Shown here in pieces: positions 27,101 through 36,409 of a stretch of DNA of 64,000 bases (position 1 is its first letter; the number at the start of each line of letters is the position of its first letter). The DNA lies in NCBI GenBank assembly GCA_035606695.1, contig DATNEW010000043.1:153621-217620 (forward strand). The letters run 5' to 3'. This DNA is from Gemmatimonadaceae bacterium (GTDB lineage Bacteria; Gemmatimonadota; Gemmatimonadetes; Gemmatimonadales; Gemmatimonadaceae). The translations under genes were made by a program, and so were the position numbers. The notes beneath the pieces are model-generated. The model had not been told where the DNA came from and did no database searches. It worked only from the letters and a program-made list of their open reading frames with translations.

Positions 27101-27915
27101 CCGCGGTGGGCGTTGGGCGATCGGCGCCGGGCGAAAACGGCGCGAACGACGGAGCCACTGAGCGCGGAGCCGTGTCGGCTGACAACTTCTCGTTCTGGTA
27201 CGGGCCCAAGCAGGCGCTGCACGGTATCACCCTGTCGATGGAACCGCGGAGCGTCACGGCGCTGATCGGACCGTCGGGCTGCGGCAAGTCGACGTTTCTG
27301 CGATCGATTAATCGCATGAACGCGCTGTTGCCCGGCGTTCGGCACGAAGGCACGATCTGTCTCGACGAGACCGACGTGTACACGGGCGATATCGACCCGG
27401 TGACACTGCGCCGCCGCGTGGGCATGGTGTTTCAGCGCTGGAATCCGTTTCCGAAATCGATTTACGACAACGTTGCGTACGGGCCGAAGATCAACGGAAT
27501 TCGCAATCGAGCCGATCTCGACGCGATCGTCGAATCGGCGTTGCAGCGCGCGGCGCTGTGGGACGAGGTGAAGGATCGTCTGCGCCAGAGCGCGCTCGGA
27601 CTTTCGGGTGGGCAACAGCAACGCATGTGCATCGCGCGGACGCTGGCGAACGAGCCCGAGGTGTTGCTCCTCGACGAACCGGCGAGCGCGCTCGACCCGA
27701 TCGCGACGCAAAAGATCGAAGAGCTGGTCTACGAGCTGAAACGCGACCTCACGATCATCATCGTCACGCACAATCTGCAGCAGGCGGCGCGCGTATCGGA
27801 TTCGACCGCGTTCTTCTATCTGGGTCAGCTCATCGAAGTCGGGCCGACCGATCGCATGTTCACGAGCCCGGTCAACGAACGGACCGAGGCATACATCACC
27901 GGGAGGTTCGGATGA
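27097..27915 (+). CDS. pstB: Phosphate ABC transporter ATP-binding protein PstB, second copy
   Basis: 272-aa ATPase with Walker [25 protein letters not shown] (the PstB Q-loop), [28 protein letters not shown] and [13 protein letters not shown]. The ATG at 27097 overlaps the first pstB by four bases. The first 28 residues are unlike PstB and include [12 protein letters not shown], encoded by a GGGCGTT/GGGCGAT heptamer repeat that has entered the reading frame. The conserved domain begins around residue 29 (DNFSFWYG). The Q-loop here is more canonical than in copy one, so this is likely the main ATPase. Confidence 0.94.
   Translation: MTAVGVGRSAPGENGANDGATERGAVSADNFSFWYGPKQALHGITLSMEPRSVTALIGPSGCGKSTFLRSINRMNALLPGVRHEGTICLDETDVYTGDIDPVTLRRRVGMVFQRWNPFPKSIYDNVAYGPKINGIRNRADLDAIVESALQRAALWDEVKDRLRQSALGLSGGQQQRMCIARTLANEPEVLLLDEPASALDPIATQKIEELVYELKRDLTIIIVTHNLQQAARVSDSTAFFYLGQLIEVGPTDRMFTSPVNERTEAYITGRFG
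27104..27136. repeat. GGGCGAT/GGGCGTT heptamer repeat, copy 3, inside pstB2
   Basis: GGTGGGCGTTGGGCGATCGG continuing to CGCCGGGCGAA, the same heptamers as in the intergenic copies, lying within codons 3-14 of the second pstB. It is translated in frame. Confidence 0.75.
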
Positions 27916-28631
27916 CACCCGCCGAAAGTACCGCGGCCGTTGGCTTCCGGCATTTTCACGATCAACTGGCGCATCTCAAGCAGCGCCTCCTCGACATGTC
28001 GGACCTCGCAACGTCATTGCTCGATCTGTCGGTCGACGCGTTGCTCAGTCGCGACGCGAACATGGCGGAAGCCGTGCTCGCCGGCGACAAGGAGCTCGAC
28101 ATGCTCGAGGTGGAAGTCGAGGATCAGGCAATTGGATTGCTCGCGCTGCAGCAGCCCATGGCGCGCGACCTCCGCTTCATCATTTCCTCGATCAAGGTCA
28201 CGAACGATCTTGAGCGCGTCGGCGACCACGCGGTCAACATCGCGCAAAGCGCCATGCGCCTGGCCGCGACGACGACGGTGATCACGCCAGATCCCGAGAT
28301 CGCCGAGATGGCACGGCGCGCGCGGCAGATGTTACGCGACGCGCTCACCGCGTTCGTGAGAGCCGACGGCACACTCGGACGTCAGGTCTGCCGCGCCGAC
28401 GACGAAGTGGATGCGATGCACAACTCCGTCTTTCGCATTCTGGTAACCCACATGATGGAAGACGCGCGGACGATCACGCCGTCGCTGGAGTTGTTTCTCG
28501 TCAGCCGCAACCTCGAGCGCGTGGCCGACCTCGCGACGAACATCGGCGAAGACGCGGTATTTCTTGCCGAGGGCAAGCAGATCAAGCATCACGCCGAGGA
28601 GAGCGTGCCGGTCAGTGGTGCCGGGAGGTGA
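27912..28631 (+). CDS. phoU: Phosphate transport regulator PhoU
   Basis: 239-aa all-helical protein with two PhoU repeats. Each carries the metal-binding E/DxxxD motif: [18 protein letters not shown] (repeat 1) and [20 protein letters not shown] (repeat 2). PhoU links Pst occupancy to the PhoR kinase and represses the Pho regulon when phosphate is plentiful. The start ATG at 27912 overlaps the pstB2 stop (ATGA). Last gene of the operon. Confidence 0.96.
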   Translation: MTPAESTAAVGFRHFHDQLAHLKQRLLDMSDLATSLLDLSVDALLSRDANMAEAVLAGDKELDMLEVEVEDQAIGLLALQQPMARDLRFIISSIKVTNDLERVGDHAVNIAQSAMRLAATTTVITPDPEIAEMARRARQMLRDALTAFVRADGTLGRQVCRADDEVDAMHNSVFRILVTHMMEDARTITPSLELFLVSRNLERVADLATNIGEDAVFLAEGKQIKHHAEESVPVSGAGR

Positions 28632-28685
28632 GCACTGAAGCGCCTGGAGGCCCTCGCCGCGCGACGCACCGTTTGTCAAGTACCG

Positions 28686-28703
28686 TTGTGACGTGCTCGT
28701 GAC
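28686..28703 (+). promoter_or_regulatory. Possible Pho-box-like repeats upstream of ppk
   Basis: TTGTGAC (28686-28692) and TCGTGAC (28697-28703) are spaced 11 bases apart in the gap before ppk. The heptamers differ from those at the pstS promoters, so this is a weak candidate. Confidence 0.25.
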
Positions 28704-28787
28704 GTGAATCATCACGAAGGGGCTGGTGAGCGACCGCGCAAACGCGCTATTAGTAAAAGAGACGTTCTCTGCCCGACTGGCCCCTTC

Positions 28788-30914
28788 ATGACCGAGAAAA
28801 TCACCGGCGCCTCGCTGTATTTGAATCGCGAGCTCAGCTGGCTTGCGTTCAATGCTCGCGTGCTGCACCAGGCGCTCGATTCGCGCGTGCCGCTGCTCGA
28901 GCGCGTCAAGTTCCTCGGGATCTTCAGCGCGAACCTCGACGAGTTCTACATGGTTCGCGTCGCGGGCCTGCGGCGGCAGGTCGCGGCCGGAGTCGCCAAG
29001 ACGCCGCCCGACGGTCTCACACCCCAGGAACAACTCGACGCGATCGCGGCCGAAATCGCGCGACTCACCTCGCTGCAACGGCGCTGTCTCGTTGACCTGC
29101 TCGATGAGCTGGCACCCGCCGGCGTAAAGTTGCTTGCGGTCAAGGATCTCACGCCGAGCGAATGGGGAGAGATCGACGAGTACTTCGAGTCGCAGATCTT
29201 TCCCGTGTTGACGCCGCTCGCGGTCGATCCCGGGCATCCATTTCCGTACATCTCGAATCTCTCGCTGTCGCTGGCGGTCGAGATTAGAGATCCGGAAAGC
29301 GGCGCGGTGCGCTTCGCGCGCGTGAAGGTGCCGCGCAGCTTGCCGCGTTGGATTCCCGTCGGCGGTCGCCCGTCGCACTTCGTTCCGCTCGAGCAGGTGA
29401 TTGGCGCCAACCTCAGTTCGCTGTTCTCGGGGATGGACATCGTCGCGTGGTACGCCTTCCGCCTCACGCGCTACTCCGATCTCGAGATTCCGGTCGAAGA
29501 GCCGGAAGATCTGCTGGCGACGATCGAGGAGCAGGTCTACAATCGCCGATTCGGCGAAGTCGTGCGGCTCGAGGTGCAGGAGGACATGCCCTCGCATCTG
29601 CGCACGCTGCTGCTGGACGAATTGCGCGAAGAGAACGTGCCCGAGGCGGCGCGACTCACCGACCGCGACGTCCACGAGGTTGGCACGTTGCTCGATCTGA
29701 GCGAGTTGATGACGCTGGCCGCGCTCGACATTCCCGCGCTGCACGACCCGCCGTTCTCGCCGATCATCCCCGCCGAGCTGCGCGACGGACAGAGCATCTT
29801 CGACATCGTTCGTGAGAGCGACGTGTTGCTGCATCATCCGTTCGATTCCTTCACCGCGTCCGTCGAGCGATTCCTGCAGGAAGCCGCCGAAGATCCACAG
29901 GTGCTGGCGATCAAGCTCACCCTGTATCGAACCTCCGGCGACACGGCGCTGGTCGATGCGCTCGTCGAAGCGGCGCAGCGCGGCAAGCAGGTCGCCGTCA
30001 TCGTCGAGCTCAAGGCGCGGTTCGATGAAGCCAACAACATCACGTGGGCGCGGCAGCTCGAAGATGCCGGCGTGCACGTGGCGTTCGGGTCAGCGACGCT
30101 CAAGACCCACGTCAAAACCGCTCTCGTGGTTCGACGCGAGGCGGACGGTATGCGCCGCTACATCCACCTGGGCAGCGGCAACTACAATTCGAAGACGGCC
30201 CGTCTCTACACCGACGTCGGATTGATTACGTGCAGTCCATCGATCGGTGCGGACGTGAGCGACTTGTTCAACTCGCTCACCGGCTACTCGCGCCAGCGCT
30301 TGTATCGCAAGCTGTTCGTGGCGCCGCTCAACTTGCGTGACCGGTTCATCGAGCTGATCCGGCGTGAGACCGATCACGCGCTCGCGGGGCGGCCGGCTCG
30401 CATCATCGGAAAGATGAACGCGCTGGTCGACGCGGAAATCATCGACGAGTTGTATCGCGCGTCGCAGGCGGGAGTCGACATCGATCTCATCGTGCGCGGC
30501 ATCTGCTGTCTGCGGCCGGGGCTCGATGGCGTGAGCGACCGCATTCGCGTGACGAGCATCATCGGCCGTTTCCTTGAACATTCCCGGCTCTGGTACTTCC
30601 AGAATGCGGGCGCCGAAGAGTTCTATGTCGGGTCTTCGGATTGGATGCCGCGCAACTTCGATCGGCGCGTGGAAGCCGTTGCGCCGGTCGAGAGTCGCGC
30701 ATCGCACGAACGGTTGCGTGCACTGCTGACCACGTATCTGCAGGACAATCGCCAGGCGTGGGAACTGAATTGCGACGGCGAGTGGACACAGCGTCAGCCG
30801 AACGGCCAAGTGCGCGCGTCGCACGAGCGGCTCCTGCGCAATTCGTGGGGCGGCCTGCGGGAGTCGTTCCCAGCGCGTGACGAAGTCGAGAGCGCGCCGT
30901 CCGCGGGCGATTGA
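28788..30914 (+). CDS. ppk: Polyphosphate kinase Ppk1
   Basis: 708-aa enzyme that reversibly builds polyphosphate from ATP. The start chosen is the ATG at 28788 (MTEKITGASLYLNRELSWLAF); YLNRELSWL and FSANLDEFYMVR are N-domain signatures. The autophosphorylated histidine is His441 (LKTHVKT) and the second catalytic histidine is His598 (GRFLEHSR), both in phospholipase-D-like domains. HLGSGNYNSKTARLYTD is intact. It follows phoU by about 156 bases and converges with ppx, pairing synthesis and breakdown of polyphosphate. Confidence 0.96.
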   Translation: MTEKITGASLYLNRELSWLAFNARVLHQALDSRVPLLERVKFLGIFSANLDEFYMVRVAGLRRQVAAGVAKTPPDGLTPQEQLDAIAAEIARLTSLQRRCLVDLLDELAPAGVKLLAVKDLTPSEWGEIDEYFESQIFPVLTPLAVDPGHPFPYISNLSLSLAVEIRDPESGAVRFARVKVPRSLPRWIPVGGRPSHFVPLEQVIGANLSSLFSGMDIVAWYAFRLTRYSDLEIPVEEPEDLLATIEEQVYNRRFGEVVRLEVQEDMPSHLRTLLLDELREENVPEAARLTDRDVHEVGTLLDLSELMTLAALDIPALHDPPFSPIIPAELRDGQSIFDIVRESDVLLHHPFDSFTASVERFLQEAAEDPQVLAIKLTLYRTSGDTALVDALVEAAQRGKQVAVIVELKARFDEANNITWARQLEDAGVHVAFGSATLKTHVKTALVVRREADGMRRYIHLGSGNYNSKTARLYTDVGLITCSPSIGADVSDLFNSLTGYSRQRLYRKLFVAPLNLRDRFIELIRRETDHALAGRPARIIGKMNALVDAEIIDELYRASQAGVDIDLIVRGICCLRPGLDGVSDRIRVTSIIGRFLEHSRLWYFQNAGAEEFYVGSSDWMPRNFDRRVEAVAPVESRASHERLRALLTTYLQDNRQAWELNCDGEWTQRQPNGQVRASHERLLRNSWGGLRESFPARDEVESAPSAGD

Positions 30915-30923
30915 GAGATTGCT

Positions 30924-30944
30924 GATCGCGGTGTCGACGCGATC
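30924..30944. terminator. Hairpin between convergent ppk and ppx
   Basis: GATCGCG (30924-30930) pairs with CGCGATC (30938-30944) around a 7-base loop in the 34-base gap between the two stop codons. There is no T tract, so termination here would be weak or Rho-assisted. Confidence 0.4.
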
Positions 30945-30948
30945 GGTG

Positions 30949-32580
30949 CTACTCCAGCTCGCCGGACTCGATGGTCTCCGACGACAGCACGGCGCCGTCG
31001 GGCGCGACAATCTCGACCGGCGCGCCGATCACGTCCGCGAGCAGCGCCGACTTGCGATTCGCCCCCCACATCTCGAGGCGCATCGATGCGCGGGCATGCG
31101 CCGGCATCGGCGTGACGCGCAGCGCGCGCTGCATCCACCGGACCTTGAGTCCCTTCACCGCGCTCACGTGCCCGCGGTCGAACCCGTCGGCCACACGCAA
31201 CATGGCCGAGAGCAGCTTGATGCGCCGGCGCAGCGCCTTGTCGAGCATGCCGTAATTGCGATGCTTTTTCTTCGGCGGTGCGCCCCGGTGGTAGCGTGCG
31301 ACATTGGCGATCACCACCTGCTCTGATGGTGGCATGCCAAGCAGGTCGGCGTGCAGCACCAGATGGTACGAATGCTTGTGATGCCGCTCGTAGCTGATGT
31401 GATATCCCGAGTCGTGGAGCAGCGCCGCGTCGGAGAGCGCATCGCGATCGTCGGGCGTGCAGCCGATGCGCGGACCGATCGCGTCGAACAACATCAGCGC
31501 CAGCTCCTGCACGTGTGACGAGTGCGGCTGCTCGACGTGACAGCGCTGCGCGAACTCGGTGACGGATCGGGCGCGCGCTTCGCCGGGATCGGCGATGGTC
31601 GGCACCACGCGCGCGGCCTCGAGCAAAATCCCTTCACGAATTCCGTAGCGCGACACCACGATCTCGCGTCCCTCGACACGCCGCAGCACTTCGGCGGCCG
31701 TGGCGACGCCGGCAACGATGATGTCGGCGCGCTCGGGATTGAGCCCGGGCAATTCGCGCCGTTCCTCGGGCGGCAAATCCGCGAGCGTGTCGAGAATGTG
31801 CTCGAGATCCGCCCGCGGGATGTGTGCCGCGTGCACCGATCGCGCGGTGAGAATGCCTTGTCGCGAGAGATAGATGCCGGCGAGGTTCGTGAACGTGCCG
31901 CCGGATCCAATGATCTGCGCGCCGCGCCAGTCGCGCCGCGGCAACTCGTCCTTGATGCCGTCGGCGACGGCGCGCCGCAGCTTGCGAACTGCCTTCGGCG
32001 TCACACCGTCGCTGAAGAACTCTTCGGTGAGGCGAATTGCGCCGAAGGGCAGGGACGTGAGCCGTTCGATCACACCTTCGGCTGTCAGCGCCAACTCGAG
32101 CGAGCCGCCGCCAATGTCCATCACGACCGTGCGACCGACGCCCATGTCGAAATGCGCGACGGCGCTGCGAAAGCTGAGCCGCGCTTCCTCGTCGCCGGAG
32201 AGGACGCGCACCTTGAGTCCGGTGACGCGATGAATGTGCGCGAGAAACGCCGCGGCGTTGCTCGCCTCGCGCACCGCGCTCGTCGCGACGGCGTCGATGC
32301 GTTCGGCGCCGAGCTGTCGCGCGAGCGTCGCCATGCGTTCGATGGCGTCGAGCGCGGCGGTCATCGAGGTATCGGAGATGGCGCCGGTTGCCGCGAGGCC
32401 GGACGCGAGACGCGGCGCCGCCTTCATTTCGTCGACGACCTGAATGGCGCCTTCGGCCGACACGTCGGCCACGATCTGGCGAATCGAATTCGATCCGATG
32501 TCGATCGCGGCGACACGCCGATGACCCGGTGCTACACCGCCGCGCGGCGCGTCACGCGCCAGGGAAATGGCCGACGACAT
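30949..32580 (-). CDS. ppx: Exopolyphosphatase / pppGpp phosphatase (Ppx/GppA) with C-terminal HD domain
   Basis: 543 aa. The N-terminal half is an ASKHA-fold phosphatase: AAIDIGSNSIRQIVADV (phosphate-1), VMDIGGGSLELAL (phosphate-2) and IIGSGGTFTNLAGI. The C-terminal half is an HD-type domain with LLHDSGYHISYERHHKHSYH. The length matches the long Ppx class with an HD extension. It would degrade polyphosphate and possibly pppGpp. Transcribed towards ppk. The start ATG at 32580 is slightly ahead of the conserved domain. Confidence 0.93.
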   Translation of the reverse strand: MSSAISLARDAPRGGVAPGHRRVAAIDIGSNSIRQIVADVSAEGAIQVVDEMKAAPRLASGLAATGAISDTSMTAALDAIERMATLARQLGAERIDAVATSAVREASNAAAFLAHIHRVTGLKVRVLSGDEEARLSFRSAVAHFDMGVGRTVVMDIGGGSLELALTAEGVIERLTSLPFGAIRLTEEFFSDGVTPKAVRKLRRAVADGIKDELPRRDWRGAQIIGSGGTFTNLAGIYLSRQGILTARSVHAAHIPRADLEHILDTLADLPPEERRELPGLNPERADIIVAGVATAAEVLRRVEGREIVVSRYGIREGILLEAARVVPTIADPGEARARSVTEFAQRCHVEQPHSSHVQELALMLFDAIGPRIGCTPDDRDALSDAALLHDSGYHISYERHHKHSYHLVLHADLLGMPPSEQVVIANVARYHRGAPPKKKHRNYGMLDKALRRRIKLLSAMLRVADGFDRGHVSAVKGLKVRWMQRALRVTPMPAHARASMRLEMWGANRKSALLADVIGAPVEIVAPDGAVLSSETIESGELE

Positions 32581-32716
32581 GCTTCAATATATGGTGAGGC
32601 TCGTCAGAGTATGATGAGACGCGTCAGAACGCCCGGCCCCAGACCGCGCGGATGTCGAGACGGACGACCCGCGGCCGGCCGCCTCGCTGGCGTCGAATTT
32701 GTAAACACATCGGATC

Positions 32717-34021
32717 GTGCCACTCATTTCCGGCGCCGACCAAGCTCGGCCGCTACAGGCGCGTGTCCTCGTCACCGACGGCGAGCAACGCGCCGCGCTC
32801 GCCATCGTGCGCTCCCTCGGCCGCACGGGCCATCGGGTGTTCGTGCAGTCGTCGAATGCGCGATCGTTGGCCGGTGTCTCGCGATTCACCGCGCGCGAGC
32901 TCGTGATGCCCGGTGCGCGCGATGATCCGACGGCGTTCGCGACCCGAGTCGCCGACGAAGTGCGCCGAAACCAGATCGACGTCATTATCCCGGTCACCGA
33001 TGCCGCGCTCCAGACGCTCTTGCCGGCGCGCGATGCATTCTTACCGGCGACGATTCCGTTCGGATCAGCTGAAAGCCACGCGCAACTCTCCGACAAGTCG
33101 CGCGTCATCGAATGCGCGGCGTCGTTCGGCATCACGGTGCCGGAACAGCGTTACGTCACGCGCCGCGAAGAACTCGTCGGTGCCGTAACCGGCGCGCTCC
33201 GTTTTCCGGTCGTGCTCAAGCCATCGTGCTCAGTGCGCATGCAGAACGGCCGCCTGTGCAAGCTCGACGTCGTGTACGCCAATGACCGCAAGTCGCTCGA
33301 GCGACTCGCCGCGACGCTCGACGACGCGGCGTTTCCATTGCTCGCGCAGGAGCGGATTGTCGGCAGCGGTCTGGCTGCGCTGTTCCTGATGTGGGATGGC
33401 CGCGCGATCGCGCGATTCGCGCATCGACGGATTCGCGAGCGTCCGCCGTCCGGCGGCGAGATGACCTACGGCACGAGCGCTTCACTCGATCCGCAACTGG
33501 CCGAGCAATCCGAGGCGTTGCTGCGCGCCGCGGATTGGCGCGGGCCGGCGATGGTGGAATTCAAGATCGATAATCGCACGGGCGTTCCGTATTTGATGGA
33601 AGTGAACGCGCGATTTTGGGGCGGGCTGCAGCTGGCGATCGATTCGGGTGTCGACTTTCCCGGCTTGCTCGTGCGCGCCGCACTGGGGGACGCGCGACGC
33701 GATCAGCCTGAATACGCTATTGGCAGACGCATGCGCTGGTTCTGGGGAGACGTCGATCACCTCGCCGTGCGCATGCGACATTCAGCCGAGCGGTTGAATC
33801 TTCAGGGCGGTCGAATGAGCCGCGCGCGGTCGGTTGCGGCTTTCGTCGCAACCACGCTGCGCGCGGAGACCGACGCTGTGTTTCGTCTCGACGATCCGCG
33901 GCCGTTCGCGCGTGAATCGCGGGAGTGGCTGTCGTCGCGGCGCACGCTGTTCGAGCGTGCGCTGCGAGAACGCCTCGCAATCAGGCCGGCGGCGAGCGCC
34001 GCGCGGGAAAGTGCACGGTGA
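32717..34021 (+). CDS. ATP-grasp family ligase of unknown substrate
   Basis: 434 aa from a GTG at 32717. The layout is that of PylC/carbamoyl-phosphate-synthase-like ATP-grasp enzymes. There is a Rossmann-like N-terminal part (ARVLVTDGEQRAALAIVRSL, IDVIIPVTDAALQTLLP), an ATP-binding lysine in FPVVLKPSCSVR, and the metal-binding MVEFKID ... LMEVNARFWGG block. ATP-grasp proteins of this type often modify peptides, cell-surface polymers or cofactors; nothing here fixes the substrate. Its last 41 bases overlap the 3' end of phoR on the other strand. Confidence 0.82.
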   Translation: MPLISGADQARPLQARVLVTDGEQRAALAIVRSLGRTGHRVFVQSSNARSLAGVSRFTARELVMPGARDDPTAFATRVADEVRRNQIDVIIPVTDAALQTLLPARDAFLPATIPFGSAESHAQLSDKSRVIECAASFGITVPEQRYVTRREELVGAVTGALRFPVVLKPSCSVRMQNGRLCKLDVVYANDRKSLERLAATLDDAAFPLLAQERIVGSGLAALFLMWDGRAIARFAHRRIRERPPSGGEMTYGTSASLDPQLAEQSEALLRAADWRGPAMVEFKIDNRTGVPYLMEVNARFWGGLQLAIDSGVDFPGLLVRAALGDARRDQPEYAIGRRMRWFWGDVDHLAVRMRHSAERLNLQGGRMSRARSVAAFVATTLRAETDAVFRLDDPRPFARESREWLSSRRTLFERALRERLAIRPAASAARESAR

Positions 34022-35699
34022 TGGTCGTGCCCTGACCCACGACACTCTCGGCGCGCACCGCACCGCCGTGCGCTTCGACGAGGTGCCGAACGATCGCGAG
34101 CCCGAGTCCCGTTCCGCCTTCACCGCGCGAACGCGCGGGATCGACGCGATAGAAGCGTTCGAAGATGCGGCCAATGTGCTCCGTCGGAATTCCGCTGCCC
34201 GTATCGCGCACGCTGATCGTCGTACCGCCGGCCGCGGGGGCTTCGGCGCGAACGGTGATGCCGCCGCTACTCGTATGCCGCACCGCGTTCTCGACGAGGT
34301 TCGTGAGCACCTGCCGCAACGCCGTTGAATCCGCATCGACCCGGCGCGCTTCGGCCGGCGCTTGGAACGCGAGCGCGAGTCCTTTTGAATCGGCGGCGCG
34401 ATGCACGCTCGTGAAGACGTCCTGTACCACGCCCGCCAGATCATTTGACGCGATGTTCGGCACCCAGTTGCCGGACTCGTAGCGCGAGAGATCGAGCAGA
34501 TCATCGACGATGCGTTGCATGCGGCGCGTGTTCGCTTCGATGGTATCGATGAAGCGAAGCCGGTCTGCGTCGTCGAGCTCGCGATCGCGCAGCGTCTCGG
34601 CGAAGCCACCGATGACGGTGAGCGGTGTCTTGAGCTCGTGCGACACGTTCGCGACGAAATCACGGCGAATGGTCTCGAGACGGCGCTGCGTCGTGAGATC
34701 GGCAATCGCGAGCACCGCACCGCCGTCGGCGAGCGGACGTGCCGTGATGAGTAAATTGCGATGCTCGAGCGCCAGCTCGGTCGGCTCCGTCGCGACCCCG
34801 GACGTCGCGCCGCGAATCGCCTCGCGAATGAGACGTTCGGGCGGCAAGAGATCGGTGGAGAACGGCACGGCCGCGGACAAGGCGAGCAAGCGCCGCGCGC
34901 TCGAGTTGAGTCGCGCGACGTCGCCGCGCGCATTCACCGCTACAATGCCTTCGTCGAGCGATTCGATCACGGCGTTGAGCAGTGCATCCTCCGACTCGAG
35001 CGCGGACAATCGCGAGGCGAGTTGCTCGGTCATGCGATGCAGCGCCATCGCGAGATCGCCGATTTCGCCCGGCGCCGACAGCGCGGGCCGGCGTTCGAGC
35101 TCGCCGGCGGCGATGGCCTTCGCGACGTCGCGCAGCTCGATGATTGGCCGCGAGACGCTGCGCGAGAACGCATACGCAAGAATGATCGCGCCCAGCAGCG
35201 CGATGAGGCCGGAGATGATGACGTCGCGCTGCGCGCCGGCGACGATCTCGCGAAACTTGGCCGTGGTCACCGACACGCGGGTGTAGCCCAGCGGGTGCTT
35301 CACAGCGACGTAGACTTCATCGTCGCCGGCCGATGGACTGATGCGCATCGAGTGCCCGACGCCATGCAGCCTCGCCGCGGCGACCTCTACTCGATTGTAG
35401 TGATTCTGCAGGTGATGCAACGCCTCGCCATCGAACTCCGAGTCGCCTTCGACGACGCCGCTCGAATCGATCAGCGTCACGCGCCGGCCGAGGGCCGCGC
35501 CCGCGGCATTGGCGAGTGAGTCGACGTCGATGCCGCGCACCCACGAGATGCCGACGAGCCGCGCCTCGCGCTCGAGCTCGCGCTGCGTTTCTTCCGCGAG
35601 GCGCGTTCGCAACCGGCTGCCGGCGATCGCACCGATGCCCGCGATCAGGACGACGACGATGACGAGCGACCCGACGAGCAGCCGTTTGGCGAGCGTCAC
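33981..35699 (-). CDS. phoR: Phosphate-regulon sensor histidine kinase PhoR
   Basis: 572 aa from a GTG at 35699 that overlaps the phoB stop by four bases. Two membrane segments (about 6-27 and 160-181) bracket a periplasmic domain of about 130 residues. HAMP (about 180-232) and a PAS-like domain (about 236-340) follow. The HisKA box has His354 in FVANVSHELKTPL, then NLVENAVRH (N box), DTGSGIP (G1) and GGTGLGLAIV (G2). The large periplasmic domain is longer than in E. coli PhoR. Assignment as PhoR rests on its operon with phoB and on the surrounding phosphate genes. Confidence 0.9.
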   Translation of the reverse strand: MTLAKRLLVGSLVIVVVLIAGIGAIAGSRLRTRLAEETQRELEREARLVGISWVRGIDVDSLANAAGAALGRRVTLIDSSGVVEGDSEFDGEALHHLQNHYNRVEVAAARLHGVGHSMRISPSAGDDEVYVAVKHPLGYTRVSVTTAKFREIVAGAQRDVIISGLIALLGAIILAYAFSRSVSRPIIELRDVAKAIAAGELERRPALSAPGEIGDLAMALHRMTEQLASRLSALESEDALLNAVIESLDEGIVAVNARGDVARLNSSARRLLALSAAVPFSTDLLPPERLIREAIRGATSGVATEPTELALEHRNLLITARPLADGGAVLAIADLTTQRRLETIRRDFVANVSHELKTPLTVIGGFAETLRDRELDDADRLRFIDTIEANTRRMQRIVDDLLDLSRYESGNWVPNIASNDLAGVVQDVFTSVHRAADSKGLALAFQAPAEARRVDADSTALRQVLTNLVENAVRHTSSGGITVRAEAPAAGGTTISVRDTGSGIPTEHIGRIFERFYRVDPARSRGEGGTGLGLAIVRHLVEAHGGAVRAESVVGQGTTITVHFPARRSPPA

Positions 35700-36409
35700 A
35701 CGGAGGTGCGCTGCGGGGGACTCTTCATGCGGTAGCCGAACCCACGCACCGTCTCGATCGCATCGCCCGCCGGCCCAAGCTTCGCGCGCAAGCGCTGCAC
35801 GTGCATGTCCACGGTGCGCGTCTGAATGTCGGGCGCGGCATCCCACACCGTTTCGAGCAGATGCGCCCGGCTCTGCACCCGGCCCCGCCGCTCGGCAAGA
35901 ATGAGGAGGAGCTTGTATTCCGTCGGCGTGAGGTCGATCAATCGTCCTTCGACGGTCACGCGATGCTCCGCGCGGTCGATGGTGACGGGGCCGAACGTGA
36001 TGATGTCGGCGGGCCCGACGCCGCCGGCACTCATGCGGCGCAGGATGGCGCCGACGCGAAGCACCAGCTCTTGCGGGCTGAACGGCTTCGTCAGATAGTC
36101 ATCTGCGCCGAGTGAGAGTCCTCTAATACGATCTTGCTCTTCGCGGCGAGCGGTGAGCATGAGCACCGCAATGTCGCGCGTGGCGGGATTGGCGCGGAGC
36201 AGCTCGAGCACTTCGTAGCCGGACGCGCCGGGAAGCATGAGGTCGAGTACGATCAGCGCCGGCCGCTCCTGCCGCGCCGCGGCGACGGCATCCGGACCGG
36301 TCGACGCCGTCGAGACTCGATAGCCCGCCTTCACGAGATGGAATGCCACCAACGCGACGATGTCCGCTTCGTCGTCGACGACGAGCACGCGCTCGCCGGT
36401 TGTGGTCAT
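35696..36409 (-). CDS. phoB: Phosphate-regulon response regulator PhoB
   Basis: 237-aa OmpR/PhoB-family regulator. The receiver domain has the acidic pair VDDEAD, phospho-acceptor Asp56 (IVLDLMLPG), a TARREE switch and LTKPFSPQEL. The winged-helix domain has TPTEYKLLLIL and TRTVDMHVQRLRAKLG. It overlaps udk upstream and phoR downstream by four bases each. It would bind the direct-repeat array between the pstS genes. Confidence 0.92.
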   Translation of the reverse strand: MTTTGERVLVVDDEADIVALVAFHLVKAGYRVSTASTGPDAVAAARQERPALIVLDLMLPGASGYEVLELLRANPATRDIAVLMLTARREEQDRIRGLSLGADDYLTKPFSPQELVLRVGAILRRMSAGGVGPADIITFGPVTIDRAEHRVTVEGRLIDLTPTEYKLLLILAERRGRVQSRAHLLETVWDAAPDIQTRTVDMHVQRLRAKLGPAGDAIETVRGFGYRMKSPPQRTSV

